Shown: positions 7,623 to 15,952 of the stretch, in pieces
Layout of the letters: each line of letters begins with the position of its first letter
Position numbering within the stretch: position 1 is the first letter of the stretch
Program-made: the position numbers and the translations under genes
Assembly (NCBI GenBank): GCA_964194555.1
Contig: CAXMMT010000097.1
Coordinates: 1 to 58,599 of the forward strand
Origin: SZUA-217 sp964194555
GTDB lineage: Bacteria; Actinomycetota; Acidimicrobiia; Spongiisociales; ZC4RG35
Length of the DNA: 58,599 bases
Direction: 5' to 3'
Notes under the pieces: model-generated
Told to the model about the DNA's origin: nothing
Seen by the model: the letters and a program-made list of their open reading frames with translations, nothing else
Databases searched by the model: none

Positions 7623-8753
7623 GTGGCAGTCAAGATCCTCCACACATCCGATTGGCATGTGGGCCGTCGTATTCGGGGCCGGGATCGGTCCGAGGAACAC
7701 CGGGCGGTGCTCGACGAGTTGACCGAGATCGCGGTTTCGAGCGAAGTCGATCTCACCGTCGTCGCCGGGGATCTCTTCGATGCTTCGTCGCCAACCGCTC
7801 TGTCGGAGGAGATCGTGTGGCGGGCGTTGATGGATCTGGCCGAGGTGTCACCAGTCGTCGTCGTTGCCGGCAATCACGACAGCGCCGCTCGGTTGGATGC
7901 GGTTGCGCCCCTGCTCGAGATGGGTCGCGTGACCGCTGTTGGGGCACCCCGCTCTCCGCACGATGGCGGCACGATCGAACTCGGGGACATCGGGGTGAAG
8001 CTCGCGCTTCTGCCTTTCGTCTCTCAGCGTGGCATCGTCAAGGCCGAGGACATCATGGGCTCCGATCCCGACCAGCACGCAGGGTTGTTCGAGGATCGGC
8101 TCCGGAGAATTGTCGAGAGCCTGACCCGGGACATGACCGCCGAGACGGTGAATGTCCTTGTGAGCCATCTCACCGTCTATGGAGCGCTCGCCGGGGGTGG
8201 GGAGCGTCAGGCTCACATCTTTGGATACGCCGTTCCGTCGAGCTTGTTCCCTGGACACCTCTCCTACGTCGCCCTCGGCCATCTCCATCGTCAGCAGAAG
8301 ATGCCGCACTCCAGCGCCGTCTGGTATTCGGGCTCTCCGCTCCAACTCGATTTCGGCGAGGTAGGGGACCAGAAGGGCGTCCTTCTCGTGGAGGCTTTGC
8401 CCGGGCTCCCGGCCAAGGTCACCGCGGTCCCTCTCTCTGAGGGGCGGCGGCTAAAGACGATTCGGGGGACCCTCGACGAAGTCCTGGCTCGATCCGACGA
8501 TGTGACCGACGATTACGTCAAGGTCGTACTTGTCGAGAAGGCCAGGGTGGGGCTGTCCGAAGAGGTCCGCGCCGCCATTCCCGAAGTCGTCGAGGTGGTT
8601 CTCGAATCGTCAGAGCCGGTGAGACGCGAGTCAGAGTCGCGTCAGAAGCTGAAGCCGACCGAGGCGTTTCACCGGTATCTCACCGAGAAAGGCGTCGAGG
8701 ATTCCCTCATGGAGTCTCTGTTCGCCGAACTCCTCGACGAGGCAGTGAAATGA
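7623..8753 (+). CDS. sbcD: SbcD/Mre11-family nuclease subunit
   Basis: A 376-residue metallophosphoesterase with the full set of metal-binding motifs: Asp10/His12 in TSDWHVG, Asp50 in AGDLFD, Asn84-His85-Asp86 in GNHD, His182 in VSHL, and His220/His222 in GHLH. It is the endo/exonuclease subunit of the SbcCD (Mre11-Rad50) complex that cleaves hairpins and blocked DNA ends. GTG 7623 follows the herA stop by 5 bp. A C-terminal region (about 300-376) ends with a helix likely to contact the SbcC coiled coil. It is the second gene of the herA-sbcD-sbcC-nurA set. Confidence 0.92.
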   Translation: MAVKILHTSDWHVGRRIRGRDRSEEHRAVLDELTEIAVSSEVDLTVVAGDLFDASSPTALSEEIVWRALMDLAEVSPVVVVAGNHDSAARLDAVAPLLEMGRVTAVGAPRSPHDGGTIELGDIGVKLALLPFVSQRGIVKAEDIMGSDPDQHAGLFEDRLRRIVESLTRDMTAETVNVLVSHLTVYGALAGGGERQAHIFGYAVPSSLFPGHLSYVALGHLHRQQKMPHSSAVWYSGSPLQLDFGEVGDQKGVLLVEALPGLPAKVTAVPLSEGRRLKTIRGTLDEVLARSDDVTDDYVKVVLVEKARVGLSEEVRAAIPEVVEVVLESSEPVRRESESRQKLKPTEAFHRYLTEKGVEDSLMESLFAELLDEAVK

Positions 8754-8763
8754 GGAGGCAGAG

Positions 8764-11121
8764 TTGAGGCCACTTCGTATCCGTGCCGAAGGTTTCTCCG
8801 CCTATCGATCTGCCGTCGAGCTGGATCTGGAAGACGTCGAGTTCTTCTCACTGTCGGGGCCTACCGGGTCGGGAAAGTCGAGTCTCGTCGACGCGATGAT
8901 CTTTGCCCTCTACGGGCGTGTGCCTCGTCTCGGGGGCAATGCGGTGGAGCCTGTCATATCCGCCGGCGCCGTGCGTGCCAGGGTGGCGGTCGACTTCGAG
9001 GTCGGTGGGGTGACCTACACCGCGGTGCGAATGGCGGAACGGACCAAGTCAGGAGCCACGGTCAAGGAAGCCCGGCTCCAGAGAGGTGACAACGTCCTCG
9101 CTGATGGCGCCGACGATGTCAGCCGTCAGGTAGAGGATCTTCTCAGTCTTCGATTCGACGATTTCACACGGACCGTGGTGCTGCCCCAAGGCGAGTTTGC
9201 TCGTTTCCTCACCTCGCCAAAAGCGGAGCGCCAGTCCTTGCTGCGAAACCTGCTTGGCCTCGATGTCTATTCGGCCGTTCGCTCCCTGGCCAAGACGCGG
9301 GAATCGGTGGCCAGCGAGCGCGCCTCAACAGCTCGACGTCAGCTCGAAGCCATCGAACTTCCAGATGAGGAAATCGTCGGCGAGGCAAACGACCGTCTCG
9401 AAACCCTCGATGCGATGGCGAACACAATCGTTGCCGACGAGAAGCGGTTGACCCGACTCGACTCCGACTCCGAAGCAGTGAGAGAAGAGGTCGAGCACAT
9501 CAATGAATCCTTGCTCCGACTCACCGGCATCGAGCCCCCGGCGCACATTGATGAGCTCGATCAACTGGCCGCGGGGGCAAGGGAGAGACTCACCGATGCC
9601 GAGAGTGCACTAACAGCGGCGCGACTACGGGCCGAAAGGATGGAGGCCAAGGCCGCCTCTCTCAAGTCGGTCGAGGAGATCAGGGCTGTCAGGAAGTCTC
9701 ATGTCAGAATGGAGGAGATCGCGAAGCGACTGGCCACCCATGACCTGGACGGCGCCCGGGCAACTCTGGCAATCGCCGGGTCGGATCTGAGTTCGGCGGA
9801 GCGACATCTCGAGGAGGTCGATGCTCGTCTGACATCCGGTCTGATTTCGCACGCTGCCCACGCCCTAACGGCGGAGCTGACCGTGGGGGAACCCTGTCCG
9901 GTGTGTGATCGAGAAGTGGAAGTGATACCGACGCGCCCGTCTTCTTCGGAGGTGACACACCTGGAGAATGAGAAGGGGGCCGCCGCCACATCCGTGACAA
10001 GGGCCCGACTGGCCCTCGATGCGGCAAAGAATGTGATGGCAAAGCTGGAGACCAGTGTCTCCGAGCAGCAGGCCCAGCATGACGAGTTGGCCGCCGAGAT
10101 GAAGCGAGCTCCGTCGCTTGACGACCTCGAGCGAATCGAGAAAGAGGTCATGTCAACGACCTCAGATCTCGCTGCGTCCCGCGAGGACGTCGGACGCAGG
10201 GAGGATGAGCACAGATTGGAGGCCACCACCCTGGAGGACAGCGCCGACTCCGTGCGAAGGGTGGGAAAAGACCTCACTGCGGCTCAGTTGAAAGTGGCCG
10301 ATCTGAACCCGCCGGTTCCTGAGAGTGACGACGTGATCGTTCAGTGGAAGGAGCTCATGGCGTGGAGAGACGAGGTCAGTCAGAGATTGGCTGTGGAAGT
10401 GGCCGGCGCCGAAACCAGAGTCGCAGAGGCCAAAGCCGGGGCTCAAACCGCCAGAGACGAATTGGTGTCCAGATTGGAGAGCCTCGCTGTAACGGCAGTC
10501 GAGCCGTTCGCGGTCCAGGTTGCCTCCGAATTGGAGGTAGCCCGTCAGAGGTCTGCCGCTATCGTAAAAGCGCAGCGAGACGCAACGGAACTGGCCAAAG
10601 TGGTTCGGACATCGGAGTCCGCGATGGAGGTGGCCGCCGGTCTGGCCAATCACCTGAAGGCGAATGGGTTCGAGAACTGGATGATGGTCGGAGCGATGGC
10701 CGACCTGGTTGCCGGGGCGAATGACCTTCTTTCTCAGTTGTCCGACGGTGGCTACTCGCTCAAGTCTGACGATGAGGGCACGTTCTCGATTGTCGACCAC
10801 CGCAATGCCAACGAGACGCGAAGGGTGTCCACCCTCTCCGGTGGTGAGACATTTCTCGTTTCTCTCGCTCTGGCTCTCTCCCTAGCCGAGACACTGGCCG
10901 CCGCCGGGGGCGCCGACCTCGACACCATCATCCTCGACGAGGGCTTCGGGGCACTAGACGATGAGTCTTTGGACACCGTTGCCTCGGTTCTCGAGGATCT
11001 GGCCGGCAAGGGACTGGTGGTCGGGGTGATCACCCACGTCAAGGAACTGGCATCACGCGCCCCTGTTCGATTCGTGGTGTCCTCCGAACCGGGTGGGTCG
11101 AAGGTGGTGAAGCTGTCATGA
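8764..11121 (+). CDS. sbcC: SbcC/Rad50-family SMC-like ATPase
   Basis: A 785-residue Rad50/SbcC protein: Walker A GPTGSGKSS at 32-40, long coiled-coil arms, a zinc-hook CPVC at 378-381, ABC signature STLSGGETF near 689-697 and Walker B TIILDEGFG near 721-728. The Q-loop motif VVLPQGEFARFLT is at about 138-150. It is shorter than E. coli SbcC (about 1050 residues) because the coiled-coil arms are short. The TTG start at 8764 is supported by GAGGAGG at 8752-8758. The stop overlaps nurA by 4 bp (ATGA), so SbcC and NurA are translationally coupled. Confidence 0.93.
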   Translation: MRPLRIRAEGFSAYRSAVELDLEDVEFFSLSGPTGSGKSSLVDAMIFALYGRVPRLGGNAVEPVISAGAVRARVAVDFEVGGVTYTAVRMAERTKSGATVKEARLQRGDNVLADGADDVSRQVEDLLSLRFDDFTRTVVLPQGEFARFLTSPKAERQSLLRNLLGLDVYSAVRSLAKTRESVASERASTARRQLEAIELPDEEIVGEANDRLETLDAMANTIVADEKRLTRLDSDSEAVREEVEHINESLLRLTGIEPPAHIDELDQLAAGARERLTDAESALTAARLRAERMEAKAASLKSVEEIRAVRKSHVRMEEIAKRLATHDLDGARATLAIAGSDLSSAERHLEEVDARLTSGLISHAAHALTAELTVGEPCPVCDREVEVIPTRPSSSEVTHLENEKGAAATSVTRARLALDAAKNVMAKLETSVSEQQAQHDELAAEMKRAPSLDDLERIEKEVMSTTSDLAASREDVGRREDEHRLEATTLEDSADSVRRVGKDLTAAQLKVADLNPPVPESDDVIVQWKELMAWRDEVSQRLAVEVAGAETRVAEAKAGAQTARDELVSRLESLAVTAVEPFAVQVASELEVARQRSAAIVKAQRDATELAKVVRTSESAMEVAAGLANHLKANGFENWMMVGAMADLVAGANDLLSQLSDGGYSLKSDDEGTFSIVDHRNANETRRVSTLSGGETFLVSLALALSLAETLAAAGGADLDTIILDEGFGALDDESLDTVASVLEDLAGKGLVVGVITHVKELASRAPVRFVVSSEPGGSKVVKLS

Positions 11122-12044
11122 ACTTCACAGTTGAGGCATGGGACTCCGACTACGGAGCGCCCACATCAGAGGAGCTCGACGACGCTTCCCAAAACGTTGA
11201 TCCCTCGGTCGAGTTCCCGATTGACGCCTGGCGCCCGCTGTTGCCGGAGGTCGACCATCTCGATGACATTCTCTTTATCGATGGTGTTCGCCGTGTCGAC
11301 GCCAGTCTCTGGATCGATCAACCGCCTGACTTTCCGGGCTTCGCCCTGGCGGCCACCTATGCAGCGGGCGCCGTGCGCTGCAACGACAAGGCCACCATTG
11401 AGGTCGCCGAGGTGGAGAGAGGGCTCTTCACGTCAGCTTCCGCGGCCGACGTCTCCACTAGCGTCGGCACCTACGAGGTGAAGGCGACGAAGGGCACCAC
11501 CTCCGAGGAGCTCTGGCTCGGCATTCAGCAGCGAATGGGTGATCTCGAGGCGGTCGCCGCTCGCAAGGCCGGAACCGCCGAGCTGGTGGTTGTCGACGGA
11601 CCACTTTCCCATACCAGGGATCTCGACAATGCCGTTGGCTACGTAAAGACCCAGAAGGTCCAGTATCTGCCGATGGAGCTGGCATCGGTTCTGACCGAGC
11701 TGCCTGCCGGATATCGCACACCGCTGTTTCTCACTACAACCTCCTGGAGCCGGTTCTCCTGGTATCTCCGATTGGCCAATCACCAGGGGCCGGCCGGTGG
11801 ACTGGTGCGATGCGAGATAGACGCCAACAAGTCTGTGGCGGATGCCGCGAGAATAGCGACACGTGTCAGCGCCACGCTTCCCCGTTTTGCGTCGGCGAGG
11901 CACAAGGACCCCCGCGCTCCCCAGAATCTCTATCCGATCGGCGGGCTGGAGCGTGAGCTTCGCCATCGTCTCGGCGACAAAGAGCTGGCCATGCGGGCTC
12001 TCCGGACGGCATCCCGGTCGGTGGTCCTAGACCTCTTGTCGTGA
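11118..12044 (+). CDS. nurA: NurA-domain nuclease
   Basis: A 308-residue protein with the NurA nuclease layout. An acidic Asp55 lies in FIDGVRRVDASLWID, Asp160 in LVVVDGPLSH, and the C-terminal segment includes RCEIDANKS and LPRFASARHKDPRAPQNLYP. Known NurA proteins are Mn-dependent 5'-3' exonuclease/endonucleases that dock on the HerA ring and feed resection by Mre11-Rad50. Its position as the last gene after herA, sbcD and sbcC, with the start codon overlapping the sbcC stop, supports the call. The 3' end overlaps the convergent EamA gene by 18 bp. Confidence 0.85.
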   Translation: MNFTVEAWDSDYGAPTSEELDDASQNVDPSVEFPIDAWRPLLPEVDHLDDILFIDGVRRVDASLWIDQPPDFPGFALAATYAAGAVRCNDKATIEVAEVERGLFTSASAADVSTSVGTYEVKATKGTTSEELWLGIQQRMGDLEAVAARKAGTAELVVVDGPLSHTRDLDNAVGYVKTQKVQYLPMELASVLTELPAGYRTPLFLTTTSWSRFSWYLRLANHQGPAGGLVRCEIDANKSVADAARIATRVSATLPRFASARHKDPRAPQNLYPIGGLERELRHRLGDKELAMRALRTASRSVVLDLLS

Positions 12045-12935
12045 CGCCAACACGGCCCCGGCAATTACCAGGGCCACACCGATCACGACCACCGGGGCAA
12101 CGATCTCGTCGCGGAACACGACTCCGAGAATCATCGCTACGACCGGAATCGCGTATGTGATGAAAGCGGATCGTGTCGGACCGACACGACCTGAGAGAGT
12201 GCCCATTGCCACGAAGGCCACTCCTGTTCCCAGGACCCCGACAGCAAGCAACGCCAGCAGTGATGGCCACGCGAACACCGATCGTGTCAGTCCATAGATT
12301 CCGAACGGGGTCACCGCGGCCGCGGCGACCCACATGGCCCTGGCGATGACCGGCAACGATCCGTACCGTTGTTGAAGTGGCGCAATCATGTTGATCGCGA
12401 CGGCGTAACAAACCGTGGCGATGAGGACCATGATCACACCGATGGCTGCCGTCGTACCGGATCCTGTGGAGGGCAGAGCGATCGCCACGATTCCCACGAA
12501 ACCAACGGCAAGTCCCGCCATCTGGAGCCGTCTGGGAAGGGTCCGGAGGAGGATGGTCGCCAGCAGGGCGGTGAAGATCGGAGTGGCGCCGTTGAGCATC
12601 CCGGCGACGGCCGAGTCGATCGACTGTTGCGCGATAGGGAAAAGAGTCAGTGGTAGCGCGATCCAGACAAAGCCGAGGATTCCGACACGGGAGCGATCTT
12701 GGGAGTCGGCGATCTTGGTTGTGCGAGCCCTCGGGATGAGAGCCATCACGGCCGCCCCGAAACCGACTCTCAGCCATGTGACCAGCCCGGGGTGGAAGGC
12801 GTCGAGTCCGATCGCCATGAACAGGAATGATGCGCCCCAGATCAGGCTCAGTGATACGAACAAGCCCCAATCCGGCAGCGCAAAGGCTTCTCGATTGGTC
12901 CCGTGCGCAGTTGTCAGAATTCGTGGCGTGTCCAT
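12027..12935 (-). CDS. EamA/DMT-family transporter
   Basis: A 302-residue protein with ten predicted helices and two EamA domains (LSLIWGASFLFMAIGLDAF at the N-terminus is the classic first helix). The C-terminal repeat includes GTGVAFVAMG and RSAFITYAIPVVAMILG. It is probably a metabolite or amino-acid exporter; the substrate cannot be assigned. The first 20 residues are hydrophilic, so a slightly later start is possible. It converges on nurA with an 18-bp overlap of coding ends. Confidence 0.85.
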   Translation of the reverse strand: MDTPRILTTAHGTNREAFALPDWGLFVSLSLIWGASFLFMAIGLDAFHPGLVTWLRVGFGAAVMALIPRARTTKIADSQDRSRVGILGFVWIALPLTLFPIAQQSIDSAVAGMLNGATPIFTALLATILLRTLPRRLQMAGLAVGFVGIVAIALPSTGSGTTAAIGVIMVLIATVCYAVAINMIAPLQQRYGSLPVIARAMWVAAAAVTPFGIYGLTRSVFAWPSLLALLAVGVLGTGVAFVAMGTLSGRVGPTRSAFITYAIPVVAMILGVVFRDEIVAPVVVIGVALVIAGAVLASRQEV

Positions 12936-12985
12936 GTGTCAGTGATAGAAACAACCATTACGCGGTAATGGTGCAACGGAGCGAG

Positions 12986-13624
12986 TCACGGCTGACGGCT
13001 GTATGGCTGGAGATAGTCCGGGCTCGGGATCCCGTGGCGAAGGTCCGCTGATGGCTCAGCTTCTCCGGCGACGACGGTGAGTGGAACGACACCCGCCCAC
13101 GCATCCGACATCAGATCAGCGGGATCGTCATCGGGGCCCCCCGAGCGCACCTTGGCCGAGACCTCGTCGAGGGAGAGCTCGATGACCGAGGTCTGTTTGA
13201 TCTCCGATGCGGTCGGCCGGCGGATATCGAGGACTCGGCCGGGGATCAAGCTGTCGACGATCACGTCCAGGGCCTTCTCCGTCTCCTCGCCGGAGAGAAG
13301 ACGTCCCTGTCCGTGCACCACCACGCTGCGATAGTTGGTGGACGAGTGGAATCCGCTCCGCGCCACCACCAGCCCGTCTATGTGGGTCACTCCGACGCTC
13401 AGAGGTGAGCCATCCCTGACTGCCTTGACCAGACCCGAGGTGGCAGAACCGTGGAGCAGCAATCGGTCACCGCTCCGCACGTACAACGTCGGGATCACCA
13501 CCGGGCGGTCCTCGATGACATATGCAGCGTGACAAACGAGCCCTTCATCGAGGATTTCGTTGATTTTCTCGCGATCTTCGACTCCCCGCTCGGGAAGTCT
13601 GCGTATGCGTGATTTCTCGTTCAT
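12986..13624 (-). CDS. Pyridoxamine 5'-phosphate oxidase-family (FMN-binding split-barrel) protein
   Basis: A 212-residue split-barrel flavoprotein of the NimA-like branch. The N-terminus RRLPERGVEDREKINEIL leads into the barrel (GLVCHAAYVIEDRPVVIPTL, then LLLHGSATSGLVKAV). The family includes pyridoxine oxidases, nitroimidazole reductases and F420- or FMN-binding proteins; a specific reaction cannot be assigned. The start overlaps the gpsA stop by 4 bp (ATGA), so the two genes are coupled. Confidence 0.82.
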   Translation of the reverse strand: MNEKSRIRRLPERGVEDREKINEILDEGLVCHAAYVIEDRPVVIPTLYVRSGDRLLLHGSATSGLVKAVRDGSPLSVGVTHIDGLVVARSGFHSSTNYRSVVVHGQGRLLSGEETEKALDVIVDSLIPGRVLDIRRPTASEIKQTSVIELSLDEVSAKVRSGGPDDDPADLMSDAWAGVVPLTVVAGEAEPSADLRHGIPSPDYLQPYSRQP

Positions 13625-14622
13625 GAGCGCTCGGACTTTGGCTCGCGGGTCATCAAACTGAGGACGGCATCCCTCGGATGGAGGCCATCGTGCAGCACCT
13701 GCCCGACGTGTTCGACAATCGGCATCTCGATGCCGGCACGAGCAGCGAGACCGAGGACGCTCTTCGTTGTCTTGATTCCCTCGGCAACCATTTTCATCTC
13801 GGAGACCACTTCATCGAGACTCTTCCCCTTGGCAAGTCTTACTCCGACCTGGTGGTTTCGACTGCGGGTGGAGCTGCAGGTTGCAATCAGGTCACCCATG
13901 CCGGCAAGCCCGGCGAAGGTTGTCGGTCTTCCACCCAGCGCCACCCCGAGACGTGTCAGCTCGGCCAGTGCTCTGGTGATCAGAGTGGCCCGGGAGTTGT
14001 CGCCGAATCCCAGGCCATCCGACATCCCGGCGGCGATGGCCATCACATTCTTGAGAGCACCTCCCATCTCACAGCCGACCACGTCGTCGTTGGTATAGAC
14101 ACGGAAGGTGGGTCCCATGAGGACATCTTGAATGGAGCGTGCCGCTTCGGCGTCTCGCATTGCGATGACTGTCGCGGTCGGTTGCCCCTCGATGACTTCG
14201 GTGGCGAGGTTGGGGCCGGTGAGAACACCCACCCGCGATGAGTCGTGGTCTGGAGCTTCGGCAGAAACGACTTCCGTCATTGTCGCCAACGTGTCCTGCT
14301 CGATGCCCTTTGTCAGAGACACGATCGGCGTGTCGGGGTGGATGGCCCTTGCCCCCGCTTTGAAGACGGCCCTGAACCCATGCGACGGGACGGCGATCAC
14401 CACGGCGTCGGCGTCCCGTACGGCCTTCTCCAGGTCGGATGTCGCGTCGAGGAGCTCGGGCAGTGGGTTGCCGGGGAGGTAGTCACTGTTCTCTCTCGTC
14501 TCGTTGATTGCCAAGGCGAGCTCACTGCGACGTGCCCAGAGTGTGGTGGAGACAGATCTCGCGACCAAAGAAGCCACCGTGGTTCCCCACGACCCCGCCC
14601 CGATAACGGCGATGCGTTGCAT
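13621..14622 (-). CDS. gpsA: NAD(P)-dependent glycerol-3-phosphate dehydrogenase
   Basis: Makes sn-glycerol 3-phosphate from dihydroxyacetone phosphate for phospholipid synthesis. The N-terminal Rossmann motif GAGSWGTTVA, the LTGPNLATEV and GGALKNVMAIAAG segments, and GMGDLIATCSSTRSRN are diagnostic of GpsA. The start is taken as ATG 14622 (MQRIAVIG), which lies 7 nt after a TAGCGT box; GTG 14631 is an in-frame alternative that would add three residues. It is divergent from ychF and coupled to the downstream flavoprotein gene. Confidence 0.93.
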   Translation of the reverse strand: MQRIAVIGAGSWGTTVASLVARSVSTTLWARRSELALAINETRENSDYLPGNPLPELLDATSDLEKAVRDADAVVIAVPSHGFRAVFKAGARAIHPDTPIVSLTKGIEQDTLATMTEVVSAEAPDHDSSRVGVLTGPNLATEVIEGQPTATVIAMRDAEAARSIQDVLMGPTFRVYTNDDVVGCEMGGALKNVMAIAAGMSDGLGFGDNSRATLITRALAELTRLGVALGGRPTTFAGLAGMGDLIATCSSTRSRNHQVGVRLAKGKSLDEVVSEMKMVAEGIKTTKSVLGLAARAGIEMPIVEHVGQVLHDGLHPRDAVLSLMTREPKSERS

Positions 14623-14629
14623 GGAAGGC

Positions 14630-14660
14630 ACGCTAGCTAGCGGGGCACCGCTCCTAATCT
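14630..14660. promoter_or_regulatory. Divergent leaderless-type promoters of gpsA and ychF
   Basis: On the minus strand TAGCGT (14635-14630) ends 7 nt before ATG 14622. On the plus strand TAATCT (14655-14660) ends 9 nt before ATG 14670. Neither start has a ribosome binding site. Confidence 0.45.
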
Positions 14661-14669
14661 TCCTCGCCG

Positions 14670-15752
14670 ATGAGTCTTTCCATTGGAATCGTGGGTCTAC
14701 CGAATGTTGGCAAGTCCACCCTCTTCAACGCATTGACCAATGCCGGGGTTCTCGTCGCCAACTATCCGTTTGCGACCATTGATCCCAACACCGGAGTCGT
14801 CCCCATCCCCGACGGACGTCTCGAGACGCTGGCAGAGCTCTTCGGGTCGAAGAAGATCACACCGGCCACAGTCACTTTTGTTGACATCGCCGGTCTTGTG
14901 AAGGGGGCGAGCGAGGGTGAGGGCCTCGGCAACCAGTTCCTTGGCAACATCCGTGACGTAGATGCGATTTGTCACGTTGTGCGTGCCTTTGGGTCCTCCA
15001 GCGTCGCCCATGTCGATGACGATTTCGATCAGCGAAGGGACATCGAGACCGTCGAGGTGGAGTTGGCGATTGCAGATCTCGAAACGATCGATAGGCGTCT
15101 GCCCCGCCTGGAGAAAGAAGCAACCATCGACAGAAGGCTTCGGTCCCGGGTCGATCTCTTGCAGACCCTTCGCGGTGTCGTTGCATCTGGGGAGATGGTG
15201 AGTCGGAGCCCTGCCCTGATGAGTCGCCGGACCGAGTTCGCCGACCTCACTCTTCTCACGGCCAAGCCCGTTATCTATGTCTTCAATGCCGACGAGAGCC
15301 TGGCAGCGTCGCCCGATCGCAAGTCGGATCTCGCGGCCATCGTGTCACCAGCCGAGGCCCTGTTCCTGGACGCCCAGATAGAGGCCGAACTGACCGAGCT
15401 GACCATCGAGGATCGAGTCGAGCTGCTGGCGTCGGTCGGTCAGGACGAGCCCGGTCTGAACGCTGTGATCCGCATGGCCTATCGAGTCCTGGGTCTTCAG
15501 AGCTATCTCACGGGTCGCGAGAAGGAGACACGTGCTTGGACGATTCACACCGGTGCCACCGCTCCCGAAGCGGCAGGTGTGATTCATACCGACTTCCAGC
15601 GTGGCTTCATAGCGGCCGAAGTGGTGGACTACGACAGTTTGGTGGACGCCGGTTCCTGGCAGACGGCACGCTCCATGGGCCTGATTCGAACCGAGGGCAA
15701 GTCATACGTCATGAAACCCAACGATGTTGTGGAATTCCGATTCAATGTCTGA
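14670..15752 (+). CDS. ychF: Obg-like P-loop ATPase YchF
   Basis: A 360-residue, universally conserved OLA1/YchF protein, a ribosome-associated nucleotidase of the Obg family. The G1 motif GLPNVGKST is at 9-17, switch region DIAGLVKGASEGEGLGNQFL follows, and the unusual G4 (FNADES in place of NKxD) is typical of the ATP-preferring YchF branch. The C-terminal TGS domain ends VMKPNDVVEFRFNV, the normal YchF terminus. It is followed by the promoter and glycine riboswitch of gcvP. Confidence 0.95.
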   Translation: MSLSIGIVGLPNVGKSTLFNALTNAGVLVANYPFATIDPNTGVVPIPDGRLETLAELFGSKKITPATVTFVDIAGLVKGASEGEGLGNQFLGNIRDVDAICHVVRAFGSSSVAHVDDDFDQRRDIETVEVELAIADLETIDRRLPRLEKEATIDRRLRSRVDLLQTLRGVVASGEMVSRSPALMSRRTEFADLTLLTAKPVIYVFNADESLAASPDRKSDLAAIVSPAEALFLDAQIEAELTELTIEDRVELLASVGQDEPGLNAVIRMAYRVLGLQSYLTGREKETRAWTIHTGATAPEAAGVIHTDFQRGFIAAEVVDYDSLVDAGSWQTARSMGLIRTEGKSYVMKPNDVVEFRFNV

Positions 15753-15794
15753 ACTGGTGCTCGGTCGCCGCACGCGCTTTGTTCGGATTCGCCT

Positions 15795-15800
15795 TATGAT
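15795..15800 (+). promoter_or_regulatory. Candidate -10 box before the glycine riboswitch
   Basis: TATGAT lies 13 bp upstream of the riboswitch 5' strand. No convincing -35 is seen at the standard distance. Confidence 0.4.
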
Positions 15801-15813
15801 GTAGCTGTCAATG

Positions 15814-15898
15814 AAGTCGACGGGAGAGCCCCGACCAAGGGGCGCCGAAGGGGCAACTCCTTCCCGGAATCTCTCAGGCCAGAAGGACCGTCGGTCGA
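15814..15898 (+). promoter_or_regulatory. Glycine riboswitch, single aptamer
   Basis: Conserved aptamer elements occur in order: P1 5' strand cgacgg (15818-15823), gggagag (15822-15828), gccgaaggggcaa (15844-15856), tctctcaggc (15870-15879) and agaaggacc leading into P1 3' strand ccgtcg (15888-15893). P1 pairs perfectly. The next gene is gcvP, a normal target, which fits switch-on by glycine. Only one clear aptamer is present; the following 50 bases contain only a weak echo (gctgaaggt, aagggcaaa). Confidence 0.9.
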
Positions 15899-15952
15899 GA
15901 CAGCGCTGAAGGTCACGACAGCGGGAAGGGCAAAGTCGTTTAGGAGACACCA

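Noticed and set aside
11866..12954. 362-residue minus-strand frame across the nurA end and EamA gene
   Set aside because: Arg/Asp/Gly-rich, no domain, fully overlapped by the EamA protein in another frame of the same strand and by nurA on the other.
15900..15952. Second glycine aptamer
   Set aside because: Only scattered fragments of the core (gctgaaggt, aagggcaaa) are present and no P1 or P3a pairing could be drawn.
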